This document shows, in pieces, positions 12,528 through 27,100 of a stretch of DNA of 64,000 bases. Positions within the stretch are counted from its first letter, which is position 1, and the number at the start of each line of letters is the position of its first letter. Origin of the DNA: Diadophis punctatus similis (Eukaryota; Chordata; Lepidosauria; Squamata; Dipsadidae); NCBI GenBank assembly GCA_023053685.1, contig JALIGW010000001.1:69541240-69605239 (forward strand). Reading direction: 5' to 3'. A program made the translations under genes and the position numbers. Below the pieces are notes generated by a model. It made no database searches, was not told where the DNA came from, and worked only from the letters and a program-made list of their open reading frames with translations.

Positions 12528-13299
12528 TTTATTTATTTATTTATTCAATCTGGATACTACCTTATTCCAACTAACCCTAAATGGCTATTAGTGGCACTGA
12601 AATGAGCCATATGTTATATTTGGTTTTATATAGAGAACCTGTTTTATAAATCCATTTTAAGGAATCTATTACTAAAACTCTCTCTGCATGTTTTGCCAAG
12701 ACTGTATATGAAAATAATGAATGCATCACTTATTACAACTGCTACATTTTAAAATGCTGCACAATTAAAGAACATCTCAATGGAGAAGGCTACTATTTGT
12801 ACCACTGCCACATCCAAATTATTACAATTCATTGAAATAATTAAAAACATAACATAAATGATTCCCGAATAAAGTTTGCTTCCATTAAATATGAACTTAT
12901 TGCATGATAATTGGAGACAATATCTTTGCATTATGATGTAAGGAAAAAAAATCAGCTGTTTTGTATTAAAATTTACAGAGATTGCATATGACTGTATGAG
13001 GATTGGAAATTTTTCAGGAAATATGAACTTCTTTTTCTTTTCTAAGTTGGTAAACAGAAGATCGTTCTGAGCATTTTGAAAGGAGAACATTAGGACAGGC
13101 TCTTATGCTGCCTCATGAAAGTTGATCAATAACTCTAGGTAATTACTTCAATTACTGGACATTAACTCCTATGTACAACACAGATGCTTCCTCTGTCATG
13201 TTACTTCTCCTGAAAGTGCCAAATTATTCAAAGCTTGAACTATTTTTCTTTCTTCTCGCAACAGTAAAATATTACTATATGTTCATATTTCTTATTTTA
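12528..13299 (-). other. CNST: Probable CNST 3' UTR with poly(A) signals
   Basis: This AT-rich stretch follows the CNST stop and holds no recognised repeat. An AATAAA (minus) overlaps the stop codon at 13296-13301 and is probably too close to be used. A cluster of AATAAA repeats (minus) lies at 12528-12545. The real end of the transcript cannot be fixed from sequence alone. Confidence 0.45.
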
Positions 13300-13502
13300 T
13301 TATAAAATTATCCAGTGTTTCAGTTCTTCTATACCCTTCTGTATCTGGCGGTGGTAAAAATCCACATTGGCAGCAAAGTCAGTACAGACTGCAGAATCTG
13401 TGTTGCCAATTGTGCAGTATAATGCCGTTCCTCCAATACTAAGGAAGACAGTTGCTATGCACAGTAAGATCAGCAAAATGCAGGAGCCAGCTCCAGCGTC
13501 CT
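13300..13502 (-). CDS. CNST: CNST last coding exon (transmembrane C-terminus, stop)
   Basis: The acceptor TTTTTACAG ends at 13503. The exon encodes EDAGAGSC, a hydrophobic membrane segment (ILLILLCIATVFLSIGG), then ALYCTIGNTDSAVCTDFA and the end KHWIIL followed by TAA (13302-13300). It matches the human C-terminus, including two Cys after the membrane segment. The 3' UTR follows at lower coordinates. Confidence 0.94.
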
Positions 13503-15016
13503 CTGTAAAAAGAAGATGGATGATACAGAGTGAATAGAATGACAGATAACTGAAATACTTTACTTACCTGTATTGTATATATTCCTCAACACTGAAATAG
13601 CTAAATAAATGCCCAGAACCAGCAACTTCCTCTACCAAGACAGAGCAAAGCTAATCAATATTGGCCGAAAGAAAGATTTAGGCAATAGGCTTCCTTCTTT
13701 TGCTTTCGCAGAAGAAAATGTGCACAATAAAATAATTATATGTATTCATAATTTGTTTCTATAGGTGGTCTTTGCTTAACAACCATTCATTCCATGACTA
13801 TTTGAACTAATGACGGTACTGAATGAGTGGTACTTATGACTGGGTCTCAGAGTTCCAGCCTTTGCAGAGTCCATAGGGTCATGTGATCTTGATTTAGCTG
13901 CTTCGGGACCAGCTTGCAATTAGAATTTTGCAGCATCCTGCAATCATGTGATTGCCATTTGTGACCGTGGCTACCAACTTCTGACAAGCAAATTCAATGG
14001 AGAAGTCAGTAGAAGATTGCTAGTAGCTTAATCCACTTAGTAGCACTTAGCAATAACACCTAGATTTATATACCACTTCACAGTGCTTTACAACTGTAAG
14101 TGGTTTACAGAGTCTGCATATTGTCCCCAACAATCTGGGTCCCCATTTTACTGACCTCAGAAGAATGGCAGGCTGAGTCAACCTTGAGCCGAGGATCGAA
14201 CTCCTGGCAGTCAGCAGAATTAGCCTGCAATACTGCATTCAAACCACTGCGCCACCACGGCTCCTTTAATAATGGTATGGAATTGCTTAACAATGGCAAC
14301 TAGAAGTGTCAGAACTGCTGGCGCTAAGCAGTGTGCTCACAATGTCACACTTTCCAATTGCACTGCTTAGTGACATCCCAATTACCATTTTAAGTGAACA
14401 ATGCCTGTGTAATTTTATTCCATTTATTCATGGATGGAAAAATAAAATCCATGTATTTATTATTGTAAATGATCCATGTAGCTTTTCCCAAACATATTAA
14501 CTCTCACAAATATTTTTGATTCTATTAACGGGCTGTTTAATTTATTGACCTTTTAACAGTAAAGTTATATACACTGCTGTGGGATTGAATTTACTGTATG
14601 AAGGAGTCTGTAATATTTTAATATAAGATAACATCCCCACCAGCTGCACTAGAAATACTGCATAAGAACATTTTATTTTATTTATTTATTTAATAAATTT
14701 ATATGACCACCCATCTTATATTCTGGGTGGATAACAAAACAAAATAAAAATATGACCAATACTTAAAAACAAATAACACACCCAGCCAAAAATAGGAGCT
14801 GAGAATAATGGCAGCACCTCAAAATCAATATAATCACCCACACTAATAGAGTCTCAGGTTTGACTTTGATTTTGCCTTCTATTTTATATAAATATAGATA
14901 TTTTCTATCTGTCCCCTACAAAATAAGTATGATCTTAACTGGCAATAAGGATTATTGAAAACACATATTGCTGAGTAGCCAAGCAAAGGTCTGTTATTGT
15001 TTTAAGCATAGATTTC

Positions 15017-15086
<70 letters not shown>

Positions 15087-15091
15087 CTTTC

Positions 15092-15162
<71 letters not shown>

Positions 15163-18100
15163 TTATTCGCACTTGTATGCCGCCCACTCCACAGGGACTC
15201 TGGGCGGCTCACAACAATAAATCTACATGCAAACAATAAATATTGGGGAAAAACATTAAAAACAATTAAAAACAATTTAAAAACCCCATACAATTAATTC
15301 ATTCATGGGGCCAAAGGTGCTCGATGTTATATTAAAATCATTGGCCCCAGGCCTGTCAACAAAGCCAGGTTTTTAGTGCTTTTCTGAAGGCTGGCAGGGT
15401 GGGAATAATGCGGATCTCTGGGGGAAGTGTATTTCAGAGAGCCGGTGCTGCCACAGAGAAGGCCCTTGCCCGTGGGCCCGCCAGCCGACATTGTTTGGCT
15501 GACGGGACCACCAGCAGACCAACTCTGTGGGCTCTAATCGGTCTTAGGGAGGTATGTTGAAGAAGGCGGTCTCGGAGGTAAACTGGTCCTAAGCCATGTA
15601 GGGCTTTAAAGGTAATCACCAACACCTTGAACTGCGCCCTTTCCTTTCCTTTCCTTTCCTTTCCTTTCCTTTCCTTTCCTTTCCTTTCCTTTCCTTTCCT
15701 TTCTCCTCCCTTGCCTGCCTGCCTTATTCATAAACCAAGATAATACAGTATATATCAATGACATTATGCAATAATTAAAGAGAATAACAAAAGCCAATTA
15801 AGAGATGTGTAAATCAAACTTGGCAGAAAATAAAAAATGCTGCGGAGGATGCCAAGATTCTAGTGGCAAATTAGATTTGTGGAAAATTCTGAAACAAGGC
15901 AATCAACAACTGTTAAGTATATGGAAAAGATAAAATCTGGAGTTGGTTGTAAAACAAATCCACTGATTTCTAATAGTCATGGATATGGCTAAGAATTCTG
16001 TAACTTTCTAAGATGTTTTAGAATGCTGATTTTGCAGCAGATAATTTATAATCACTGGTTACAACAGATGGAAAAGCTTACTAATAGATGATTCACTTAG
16101 ATCAAAGGACCACATGTGACATAAGTAACAGTCTAGTAATTCTTAGGTCACAAACTCAAGCATGTGTCCCAACATATGCAAAGGTGAAGCTGATAAGGAA
16201 TGTTATCTTTACCTGAAGCAACCAATGAGGATAGGGCATCAAATCACTACAATGTAAATAATCTTCTATATGGTGCATAAATGATAAGAATATCAAGATA
16301 TAAGAAAAGGAGCACTTATGAGCTCATGATACTGAAAGACCTATCCTTTTGGATGTCAAAGTCTAAGAGTCTCCACTTGAACTAGACTCTCCTCCCTTGG
16401 TAAGGGCTATCACTCGCTATCTTAATAGGATGACAGCAATACGAGCCAGCTACATTGAAAAGAATTTCATTGATTGTAAGAAAGATGAGCTGAGTTAGAG
16501 ACGAAATATTTTATTTGGGTTATCTAGTTTTAGAAATTTAGTTACTGAATTTTGATATCGTTGAATTTTGATGTCATGTACCATATATATTTTTCTACGG
16601 TTGTTTCTGTGCCTGTTTGTTCTGTTTTTCTTTTTTTTGAAAAGGCCTTCGAGCTATTCAATAAATGTACTGTACACTTGAACTAAGCCAAAGCTTTATC
16701 TGGCCCCTTTCATTGCAGACATTTTGTGAAAGTGGGCCATAACATATGCTCAATATTCCAAATGTAGCCACCATCTCAAAAAGGGTGAGGGCTCATAGGA
16801 TACCCTTCTCCCACAAAACAGTGCAACACAATGTTTGAATGAAAGTATATTACCTATAGCTGAGAGCAACCTATCTCTTCATTCGTGACTCTTGGAATAT
16901 AAGCAGCTGTGGCACATATAGTAACTTGAATATTTATAAGTTTCATATTTTGTGTGATTATGCAATTCTGGGGTTAAAGTTAGTGAGGAGAAAGTACCTT
17001 GTTCTAATGTTTCTTCCATTTCTTGGAATCTCACTCTTCTTTTTGACTGTCTCAGCTGGATTTGAGTCAGTGTTTTTTCTTCACTGTCATCTCTTTTTTT
17101 TAATATAGACACAAGCCCCTCTGCAGGAACAGTCTGACAAGAATGATAAAATAGACTGTTATAAAAACACAGTGTTAAGAGTTTGTTTCAATTGCTACGT
17201 ATACATAGGGCACTTATATATTGCAGAATCTTACACATTAGAGATATTTTAACTCTTGGTTTTAATCTTCACAATTATTGAAGATTATTAGTTGCAAATA
17301 TAATTGTTTTATAAGATATTTAAGATATTTGACTTTAAAATACTGTTAAATACCAAATGCACTATTAATATCTTGTAATATAATGTTCTCCATTGGTTCC
17401 ATTTGGATAGAAACTAGATGCTATCATGGATAAAAGAAGCCCAAATATTCCCTTATTTGGATGTTGGACATGCAATTGAGAATATTTATTTAGCGTATGG
17501 CTGGCCACACATGATATTAAAACACTTCAGTTTTACAAATTAAAAACAGTTAAAGCAGTAAGAAAAACCTAGAAAGGAAAACAGAAATAACATTTCAAAG
17601 CTTCATATATCGAGTTTGGAGATCCAGTCAGTAGCTGCCGTTGTTGTGCAGAGGAAGTCCCTACAGTCTCCTGGATATCTTCTGTTAGGGCATTCCCTCA
17701 CTATATGTTGAATAGTCTGTCGAGGAGCCCCGCAATCACATTGTGCTGAAGGTGTCTTTCCCCATTTATGCAAGGAGTCAGCACACACCCCATGAGTTGT
17801 TCTAATTCTATTATATGTCACCCACATATATCGGGGTAGGCCAAATCCTGGAGGTATACTACTAGGGCTAATGTGCCCGGAGACATCTTGGGGGGTGCAG
17901 CTATTCCACGCCTCCATCCACTTTTGTGTGATGTTCTGATGGTCAGCCATCAACTTATGCGCTGTCAAGAGTGATGGATTTCTTAAGAAATTGAGAATAA
18001 ATCCGGTATAATGATGAAACCAAACACAGAATTATAAGACACATTTCTGTAGTGCAGCTATAAAGTTTATATTTTACTCCAAACAGTAGTCTGAATTCCA

Positions 18101-21100
18101 CAAATAAGCATCTTAAAACATAAAATCTCTTAAAATATAAAATCAATAATAAAGTGAAATTGCTAAAAGCATAGGTACTTAAAGTGGAGTTCTTAGTAGC
18201 TTCTATCTGCAAAGGATCATTTCAGCTATATTAGTAGAGCCATTACTGCTCTATGAATTATTTAATTTTTCAAGGCAGCCAATCTATGGATATGGCCATA
18301 TGTCAGTTATTGTACTTTTATATTGTCAAATAAAAAAGGAGATAGTTATGTTCAATGCTTTTTGAACTAAATTATATTGCAATACAATCTATAATAAGTG
18401 AACTGCAATCTGCACTGAACCGTTATATAAAAAAAGGATGCAGTATTGCAGGCTAGTTCTGTCAACTGCCAGCAGTTTGATCCTGACTGGCTCAAGGTTG
18501 ACTCAGCTTTCCATCCTTCCGAGGGCAGTAAAATGAGGACCCAGATTGTTAGGGGCAATATCTCTGTAACTCTGTAAAAAGCTTAGAGAGGGCTATAAAG
18601 CACTGTGAAGTGGTATATACAGTAAGTCTAAGTGCTATTGCTATTATTTTTCAGGACTTTGCAATGCACATACATTCCAAGAAAGCAGATATATGGCATC
18701 TATTAAGCTGAAAATTCAATTTCAGCTTCAGTCCTCCCATCACTCTTAACTATTGGCAATGACCACACACATATTTTGATATGAAATGTGAAATGCACAT
18801 GCAGCAATGCCATAGACAACAGTAAGAATTGAAATAGTCAGGTATGAAATTTTTTTCAAGATCAAAAACTCATTAAATGTTATGGAGTGGTTACAATCCT
18901 AAAGGTGAGTGCGGCACGCCCAATCTATCAAAAAATTCTTATTCAGCTACACTGATAAGCAAGTCACATCAATAATAGCTGAACTTATAATTTTAATTCA
19001 ATATATTTGAAAAACAAATAATTCCAGGTTAAAATATAAAGCAATTATGTATATTCAACCCACAGTTACTTTCCTTTCTAAACTTCTTAAAGATTAGTAA
19101 TGTATTGAAATATACTACTGGTATAGTAATCATCTTCAGCAGAACTAAGAAATATAAATTTCTTTTTTCAAATTTATTATGACATAGTCACTTATAAGTA
19201 GCACTTTGTGAATCCTTTTCTTTTGCACCATTTTTAATGCCTTTGCAGGTTCCCTGGAGTGTTCAGCTTTCAGAATACACAATGCCCCCTGGAGGCTGAG
19301 TACTCGATTGCAGAAAGGATGTACAAAGACCTCTTGGAAATAGGGTAGTGATGGTGAACCTTTTTCTGGTTGCGTGGCAAAAGTGTGTGTGTGTGCGCGC
19401 GCGATAGCGCGTGTTGGCACTAATGCAGTTTGTGCCCCACCTGTGCATACACACATGACCCCCACGCTCCCCCTCGCATGCGCTCCGCACTGCGCATGTG
19501 TGTGCATGCGCTACCTGTACATGCACCCTGGCCCGTTTTGGGCCTGAAAAGCCTCCTGCACCAAACTTTGCCAGTGTGAACAGTCTGCCACCACTGCTCC
19601 TCCTCCACCTGCCAGCCTCGTGCTCCGGGCAGCGTCCAACATGGCCATTCGCGCCAGTAAAGGTTGGTGCCCTTTTCCGCCACTTCTTCCAAGGGAGCAT
19701 TCCCATCCGGCACATCTCTTACCACTTACGGCGCTCTCCTCTACTCCTCCTGGGGGCAGCTTGCCTCCATGCCGGTGGCTTCTCCTGGCTGCGAGGGGGC
19801 ACGCCGGAACCCAGAAGAGGAAAAGGAGCAGAGTGGGGAGGGACAGAAGCCCCAGTTCGCTATTCCTGCAGCCTAGCCAGGGAAGCGGCAGTGTGAGAAC
19901 CGCTGCCACCAGGCATGAAGGGGTGGGGCAGCAGGAACAGCAGGCTGGGGTTTCCCTCTCTCCCCACCAGAGGCTTGGGGCCATGCCAGAAGCTCGCTGA
20001 AGCAGGGAGGGAGGTAAACCCCAACCTGCTGTTCCTGCTGCTTCCACCCCATCACCCCTGGCAGTGGCGGTTCTCGCACTGCTGCTTCCCTGGCCAGGCT
20101 GTGGCTTCCCTGTCTCCCTGCCTCAGAGGGCTTCTGGCGCAGTCCCTTCCCCCTCGCACCTGGCGGTAGCGGTTCTCACACTACCGCTTCTCTGGCGGCT
20201 GCAGGAACAGCGGGCTGGGGTTTCCCTCCCTCCCCACCGGAGGCTTGGGGCTGCGCCAGAAGCCCTCTCGGGCAGGGAGACAGGGAAGCCCCGTCCCACC
20301 CATCCTTGCTGCTGCCACCCCACCGGCCCTGGCGGTGGCGGTTTTCGCACCGCTGCTTCCCTGGCCAGGCTGGGGCTTCCCTGTCTCCCCGCCCGAGAGG
20401 GCTTTTGGCGCAGCCCCAAGCCTCCAGCGGGGAGGGAGAGAAGCCCCAGCCTGCTGTTCCTGCCACCCCCACCCCCTTGCAACTGGCGGCGGCGGTTCTC
20501 ACACAGCCGCTTCCCAGGCAATGGCAGGAGCAGCCGGCGGGGCAGAGAGGGCGGTGGCAGCCTGTGGAGCAGGCCGTTCATGCCGGCTATGAGGCAGCAG
20601 CGGCTCCTCATCCTCCAGCCAGCCACAGGGTCTGGGCAGCATCTAGCCAGCCATGCCTGGCCTCCCTCTGCAGCAGCCCACGTGGATGTCCCGGGGCACG
20701 CATGTGCACAGTCAGCTAGTCTTCTGGTTACTGAGACGCATGCGTGCGCGATGATCAGCTGGCCGGCTGATCTTTCGGTTTCTGGCACTGCCACACACAT
20801 GAAGGCCAGCTGATCATTGCGCGCGCATGTGCATCAGTAACCAGAAGACTAGCTGGCCGTTGCGCATGCGTGCACCGGAAACCTGGAAGAGGAATGGGGG
20901 ATGCCGCGCATGCCTGGCGACATGGCTCTGCATGCCTCTCCCGGCACGTGTGCCATAGGTTCACCATCACGGAAATAGGGCATCACAAGGAACAACTAAA
21001 GACATCTAAGCTTTTACCTATTAACTGATTTTAATTATACTGATTTTAATTCTGACTTTAAAAGTATTGACTTCAGTGTTGTTTTTATCCTGTGTTGTTC

Positions 21101-24100
21101 CATTATTGTAAGTCCGTCTGAGCGACAAAATCACCATCAGACAATTGCAAAAGGCAGCTTTACTTGGAATAGCTTACATCTTACAACGATATCTTTAACA
21201 CCATCAAACATCCACATCTACCTATCCCAGGTCTTTGGGAAGGACTTGATAGGTGGATAAAGATGCCAAATCCAGTTTGAACATCTGGTCGACTATGTGA
21301 CAAACCATAATAATGCAAAGGAAGTGAGAAAATATTTCTCTCTTAGAAAAGACTAATGCTGGGCAAGTTTAATGCAACTGTAAACACACTGCTGAACTCT
21401 GGCAGCTGTAAATCCTGATTTATAATGCATCAAATAGATGGAAGCGGCTTCTCCAAAATGCTGACATTTGGTGGTATAGTAACATATGTACTATAATATT
21501 AAAGACATTTTGGTAGGAGGGTTGAGGAGGAGCACACAAAAGCTTTGCATATTGTATTAAAAACTGGGTATAACTAGACATTGGCTTAGGGCTTAGGCTA
21601 TCTCTCTGAAATATGTTTTTTAATGCATGGCTATGAATTGGGGTATCCATTCTGCTGTTCCTCTTCATGCCAAGTTGTATTTTTATGCAAAACATGGACA
21701 TGAATCCATTTTTATAGATAGCCAATTGAAATATTGTACCATATTTTATTATAACTGTAAGAGAAACAACCCAGCCACCAAGGCGTGGATCAAAGATCAG
21801 ATTCCTGTCAGCGTGTCAGTAGAATTTTTATTGGCATTTCTGATTGTAATATTAAAATTCAACTCTCCTTTTTGAAAGAGAGATCATACATTTCTCCATG
21901 ATCTGTCTCCCTCTAGGGGGAATCCACAGCGTTGCTTAGAAGAAAGGGCAAAATAAATGGAAACTATTTACTCCTTCAGTTTTTTGTCAGGACAGATACA
22001 GGTAGTCCTCGACTTATAACCAGAATTGAGCCCACATTTCTGTTGTTAAGTAAGACATTTTGTTAAGTGAGTTTTGTCGCATTTTACGACCTTGCCAATT
22101 GTTAAGCGAATCACTGCGATTGACAAGTTAGTAACCTGGTTGTTAAGTGAATCTGGCTTCCCCCTTGACTTTGCCGTCAGAAGGTTGCAAAAGGGGATCG
22201 CATGACCTTGGGACACAGCAACGGTCATAAGTATGAACCAGATGCTAAGCATCTGAATTTTGATCGCATGCTCATGGGGATGCTTCAAAGGCCGTAACTG
22301 TGAAAAATGGTGATAAGTCATTTTTTCAGTCCTGTTGTAACTTTGAACGGTCACTAAATGAACTGTCCTCAATTTTAGGAAATCAACATAAATTTTTATA
22401 TTATCCAATATTCACATCCATTTCATCTTGCACAGTAAACCACTATAGTTCTACTCCAGGGGTGGGTTCCATTTACCTTCCCCACCGGTTCGCATCGCGG
22501 CATTTTGCGTGCGTGCATGAGCTCTGCTCACGCGCACGTCCACCCATACAATTAGGCTTCCGCGCATGCTCAGGAGCTGGAATCAGCCCGAAACACAGCT
22601 GAGGAGCTGATCAGCTGTGCTTTGGGCGAAGAAATAAAGTTCAGTATTAACCCGGGGGCGGGCACAGGAGGGCCCTTTTTCGAGCTGCTGAACGAAAAAA
22701 AAGATGGCGGCGTGCACGGACTGGCACCGGCCAATCCAGTAATGTGACATCACCAGCGGAACGCTAACGGTTCAGGTGATCCAGTCTGAACCGGGAGGAA
22801 CCCACCCCGTTCTACTCTAATGAAAATTCAAAAGCTCCACCCCATCCCCCTTGCTTTCCCATATTTTACATCTCTTTAAAGTTTGTTTGCTAGCTGTCAG
22901 AGCCCGAGGAGCAAGCTCCCTCTAGAGACAGCTCATATCATTCCATATTTGGCCTGCAGAGATTGCTGTTGAATGATGCAAGGCACATACTGTGCCCTCT
23001 TTAAAGACCAATGTCTCTCTGTGATCAATTCAGTGCTCAAAGAACAGCAACACAGAGCTAAGAATTACATAAGATTTCCCATAAGAGCATTGTATCATCA
23101 ACTGTTACACTTACAGTAAACACAAGATGAGAAAGTGAGAAAAAACACACATGTAAATAGATTGTAGTGGTTAGAATTATTAAAACATGGTTTTAGCAAG
23201 TTCAAGTTTCTCAAAAGCATTCTTTATGTAAAAAACAGCATTGAAGAAGTAGAAGAATAGTGAAAGTTTTATGTACAATCCATTTAAAAGAACTTTTCAG
23301 GAGACTGATAGGGCCGTCTTCATTTTTCTTAAGGAAATCATAATATTTGCTAGATTTTTTTTTTTTTAAAATAGAATCTTAGTTTTAAAATTCAGTATAA
23401 GCCATCTTAGTTTTACTGAAACTTTAGCAATTACAATGCACATTCTGCCAAGTGGTTGGAAATGTCATCAGGTATTCTTCTTCCCCATCTAAGATTTGGG
23501 AACATCTATGTACTTTGATATTCATATATATTCATTACCCTCTCTCACACAGTGCTAGGACCCATCCATCTGTTAATAATAACAAGTCCTTTCAACACTT
23601 TGAAATACACACTCTCATAGCTACAAGTTAACCTTTACAAGAAAAACAGGGTTAAAGTTTAAAAAAAGACTTAACAACAAGTTCTTCATCCTAAATTCCG
23701 CTTCCATACATTTATTTTAGGAAGATAGGAATTTATTTAAATGGTGTTAAGAACAATTGCAATAAGTAAACAGACAAACCAGTAACTCTAGGGAAAAGTC
23801 CAATGAATAAGTCAAATGAAATAAAGCATTATTGTTGTTGTTGCTGCTGTTGTTGTTGTTAGAAAAACAGCTGAATGCCTTCAAAAGGATTTTGCTAGAA
23901 ACACTGATGTTTTTCTTTCCAATTTTTACAGATCAATGCATCAACCTTAAACTGTAATTTTCTATGGCTGACTTCATAAGAAGATGCAGTTAACATTTCC
24001 AAAAACATGAACTGACTGCAATAAAATCAGTCAGCAATGAAAGAATAGCATGTTCTGTCTTAATATCTAATTCTTTGAAAAGCAATATAAGGAATTTATC

Positions 24101-27100
24101 AAGCCTAGAAGCTGCACCAAGAAGTTATAACAAAACAAAATAATTTTTAGAGGTTAACAGGAACAATAGAGAATGCCAATAAAAGTGAAATGTGGATCTG
24201 GAATATCTCAGAATGTTTGTGATCAGAAATAGAAAAATAATGTATGGTAACATGTCTGTTTTCTAGGTGGAAATCTATGTTTTTCCTTTTTTAAATATAA
24301 TTTATATTAAAGAAAATTTTACAAAGTTAAAAAATAAACATGAAAAAGTAGAAAGATAAAGAAGAAAGTATTGAAAACAAAAGAGAGAAAAGGGGAAAAA
24401 ATACTTAAGTCACTTCAGATCTTTACAGCAGTTATAGAAATAATTAATATGATTTCCATCTTCAAAATTACACAACATAGTTCCCTACTCCTCATATCAG
24501 GTCATTTTAACAGGTAAATCCAGAAGTTCATTTTTATCCATTGAAAAATCTATTTTTTCCAAAGTGCATATTTAACGCTAGGAAAGTCATGCAAGTATCA
24601 TAAACTTTCTCTTCAGCTGTTTTACAGGCTAAAGAAAATAAATACATATAGTGCCATCATGAATAATGAAAACATGAAAAAAAGGGTTGTTTTCAGTATT
24701 TACCTCCGCAATCTGTATTCGTTTTGCAAGCTCATCAAGTGAAGAAAAGCTTTCATCTGGTGAATAATCTTCCGATGAAGAATAAAGTGCTTGTTCAAGT
24801 GGAATATGTGGAAGGATTTCAGAGTTCTCTTGGGCTTCTAGAAATTTAAGAGCCCCCTCTCTAACTTTTATGGTACCATTTAAAATCTGTTCAAAGAAGC
24901 CTTCTGATTCCTCATTTTCACCTTTTTCTTTCAGTACTGTTGTTTCTTCCTGTATCCATTCATATACAACTCTAGGCTGTTTGGACATCTCTCTGTCAAA
25001 CTGTACATTTCCACTAATGTCTGATGGTTCGTTTTGCACAGATTTTCTGTTATTTTCATAATCAGGCTGTTGCTGCTGTGGCTGATTTACTAGGTTGCTT
25101 TCCAACTGGCTACTGGCAATCACCACAGAGCTAGAACAGCTTTTTGTCCTCAGTAAGTTTCTTTCGGATGGAATATTTTCATCTGTGGTTATAAGATCAG
25201 GAGGTATATAATCAGCATCTGTCCGAACTAATGCATCTACCATTGGTTCACTAAAATACGTTGCTGCAGGCTTCTCAGCTGCTGCTTCTATTTTTGCTCC
25301 ATCCTGAGAGAACTGTTCTTTCCTTAGCTGCAGGCTGTCATTTTCACTAGCATCCTTCAAAGATAAACACTGAGAGAAAGGCGTGTCCAGGGTCTCTGTG
25401 GATAAAACAAATGGCTGATTCAGTGTGAGTTCAGTACAGCAGAGCTCCTCCTTGAGATGATGTTTCCTGGCAGATAGCTGAAGTCTTTCTTTTTCCTTAA
25501 TCAGACAACAGCTTTCCGACTGGAAGCTTTCATCCCTCTCTCTTTCTCTGTGATGGTTCTTTTTCTTTGCTTCAATACTTGGCCTGCTCTGAGTATCCAA
25601 ATGAAATGGAAAAAGAGTTGAAGCATTTAGAGGTGATTCAGCACAAAAACACTGAGGGAAAAAAAAAAAGCAACAACAAAACATCTGACAACACTGTAAG
25701 TAATGCTTGAACAAATTACCCTTGGCAGAAATGGCTCTGATCCATTAATTTTAATACCAAGATTTAAAATAGCCAGATCCCATTAAAATAACCCAGCCTA
25801 ACTTTGAAGTATCTTAATGTTTATGCAAACTGTCCCTGAAGTGCAATGTTGGTATGTATAGTTTGAATCCGATGTTTGAACCACTGTTTATTTATTTATT
25901 TATTTTGGTTTTCTTATATGCCGCCCAACTCCCGAGGGACTCAGGGCGGCGTACAGCAAAGAGAAAATACAAGAACAACCAACAATAAACATTTGCTTAA
26001 AATCAAATATAAAAATTAAAAATTTAATATTAAAACCATCCAACAGCCAGACATACCTGGGGGAGAGCTCAGGTGGATTAGGCTCTACCCCCAGCCTGCA
26101 GGAAAAGCCATGTCTTAACGGCTTTTCGGAAGGCCAGCAGGGTGGGGATGGTTCGGGTCTCTGGAGGAAGTTGGTTCCAGAGCGCGGGGCCCGCCACAGA
26201 GAAGGCCCTCCCCCTAGGGCCCACCAGCCGGCATTGCTTGGCTGACGGGACCTGGAGGAGGCCAACTCTGTGGGCCCAAACCAGTCGAAGGGAAGTATGA
26301 GGCAGAATGCGGTCCCGGAGATAGCCTGGTCCTAAGCCATGAAGGGCTTTAAAGATGATGATCAACACCTTGAATTGGACCCGGAGACCGATGGGCAACC
26401 AATGCAGCTGGCGGAGTATAGGTGTCATGTGGGTGTACCTTGGCACACCCACCACAGCACGCGCAGCCGCATTTTGCACCAACTGAAGTCTCCGGATACT
26501 CTTTATGTTGCTTATAAACGGAATATGTGGAAAAATCATTTGGATGCCTGTGCAGTAAAAACAGAGGCAGAGCAAAAGAAGTCAAAAATTATATACCAGT
26601 AATCACAGGATATCTTCCAACTAGCTGAAGGAGAGAATACTGCATATAGTGGTATAACCTTGTATGATTATTTTAATAGCAAGAGAAGATTAAACTAGGC
26701 AAAGCTAGGCAAATCAATCCATTGTATCAATTTAGGATACTAGAGCAGATGCAACTTCTGATTAACTACAAATCTTTGCTCATATATGAACTAAATCAAG
26801 GAATGTTTGTGTCTAGAAATACACATGGATATGGGCTTGTACTGTATAATGTAAAAATAAGTTCACCGTAGTTATAAGTGTATTTTCTTAACTTGCACTT
26901 AAAAACAGAGAACTGAACATATGCTATAAGTTCCTTAATGGTTGCAGAATAATTTTCCAACATGAATAAAGGATCATGGCAGAAAAATCAGCAAGAACTC
27001 AATGGCAACTTCTGTAACAGAGGAAAATCCAGGCTTGACTTCTTTATGTCGTTAAATGACTAAAATAGGAGGATATCAAAGAGAGGAGAGGAACAGCAAT

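Noticed and set aside
12749..13090. 113-codon minus frame next to the CNST stop
   Set aside because: Phe/Lys/Asn-rich, AT-driven, inside the likely 3' UTR with no splice sites.
14053..14264. tRNA-like promoter boxes
   Set aside because: The head belongs to a SINE with body and tail; no cloverleaf of a functional tRNA was found here or in the other copies.
14968..15797. Frames rich in Phe-Leu-Ser or Lys-Glu-Arg-Gly repeats
   Set aside because: Direct translations of the (CTTT), (ATTT) and (TTTCC) arrays.
19498..20813. Overlapping open frames of 100-249 codons on both strands
   Set aside because: They lie in a GC-rich repeat-built transposon interior, overlap in several frames, are low-complexity (Pro/Arg/Ala/Gly) and have no splice or family support.
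25652..25692. Upstream in-frame acceptor (CTTACAG) for the large CNST exon
   Set aside because: It would add a Cys/Phe-rich stretch encoded by the pyrimidine tract of the real acceptor.
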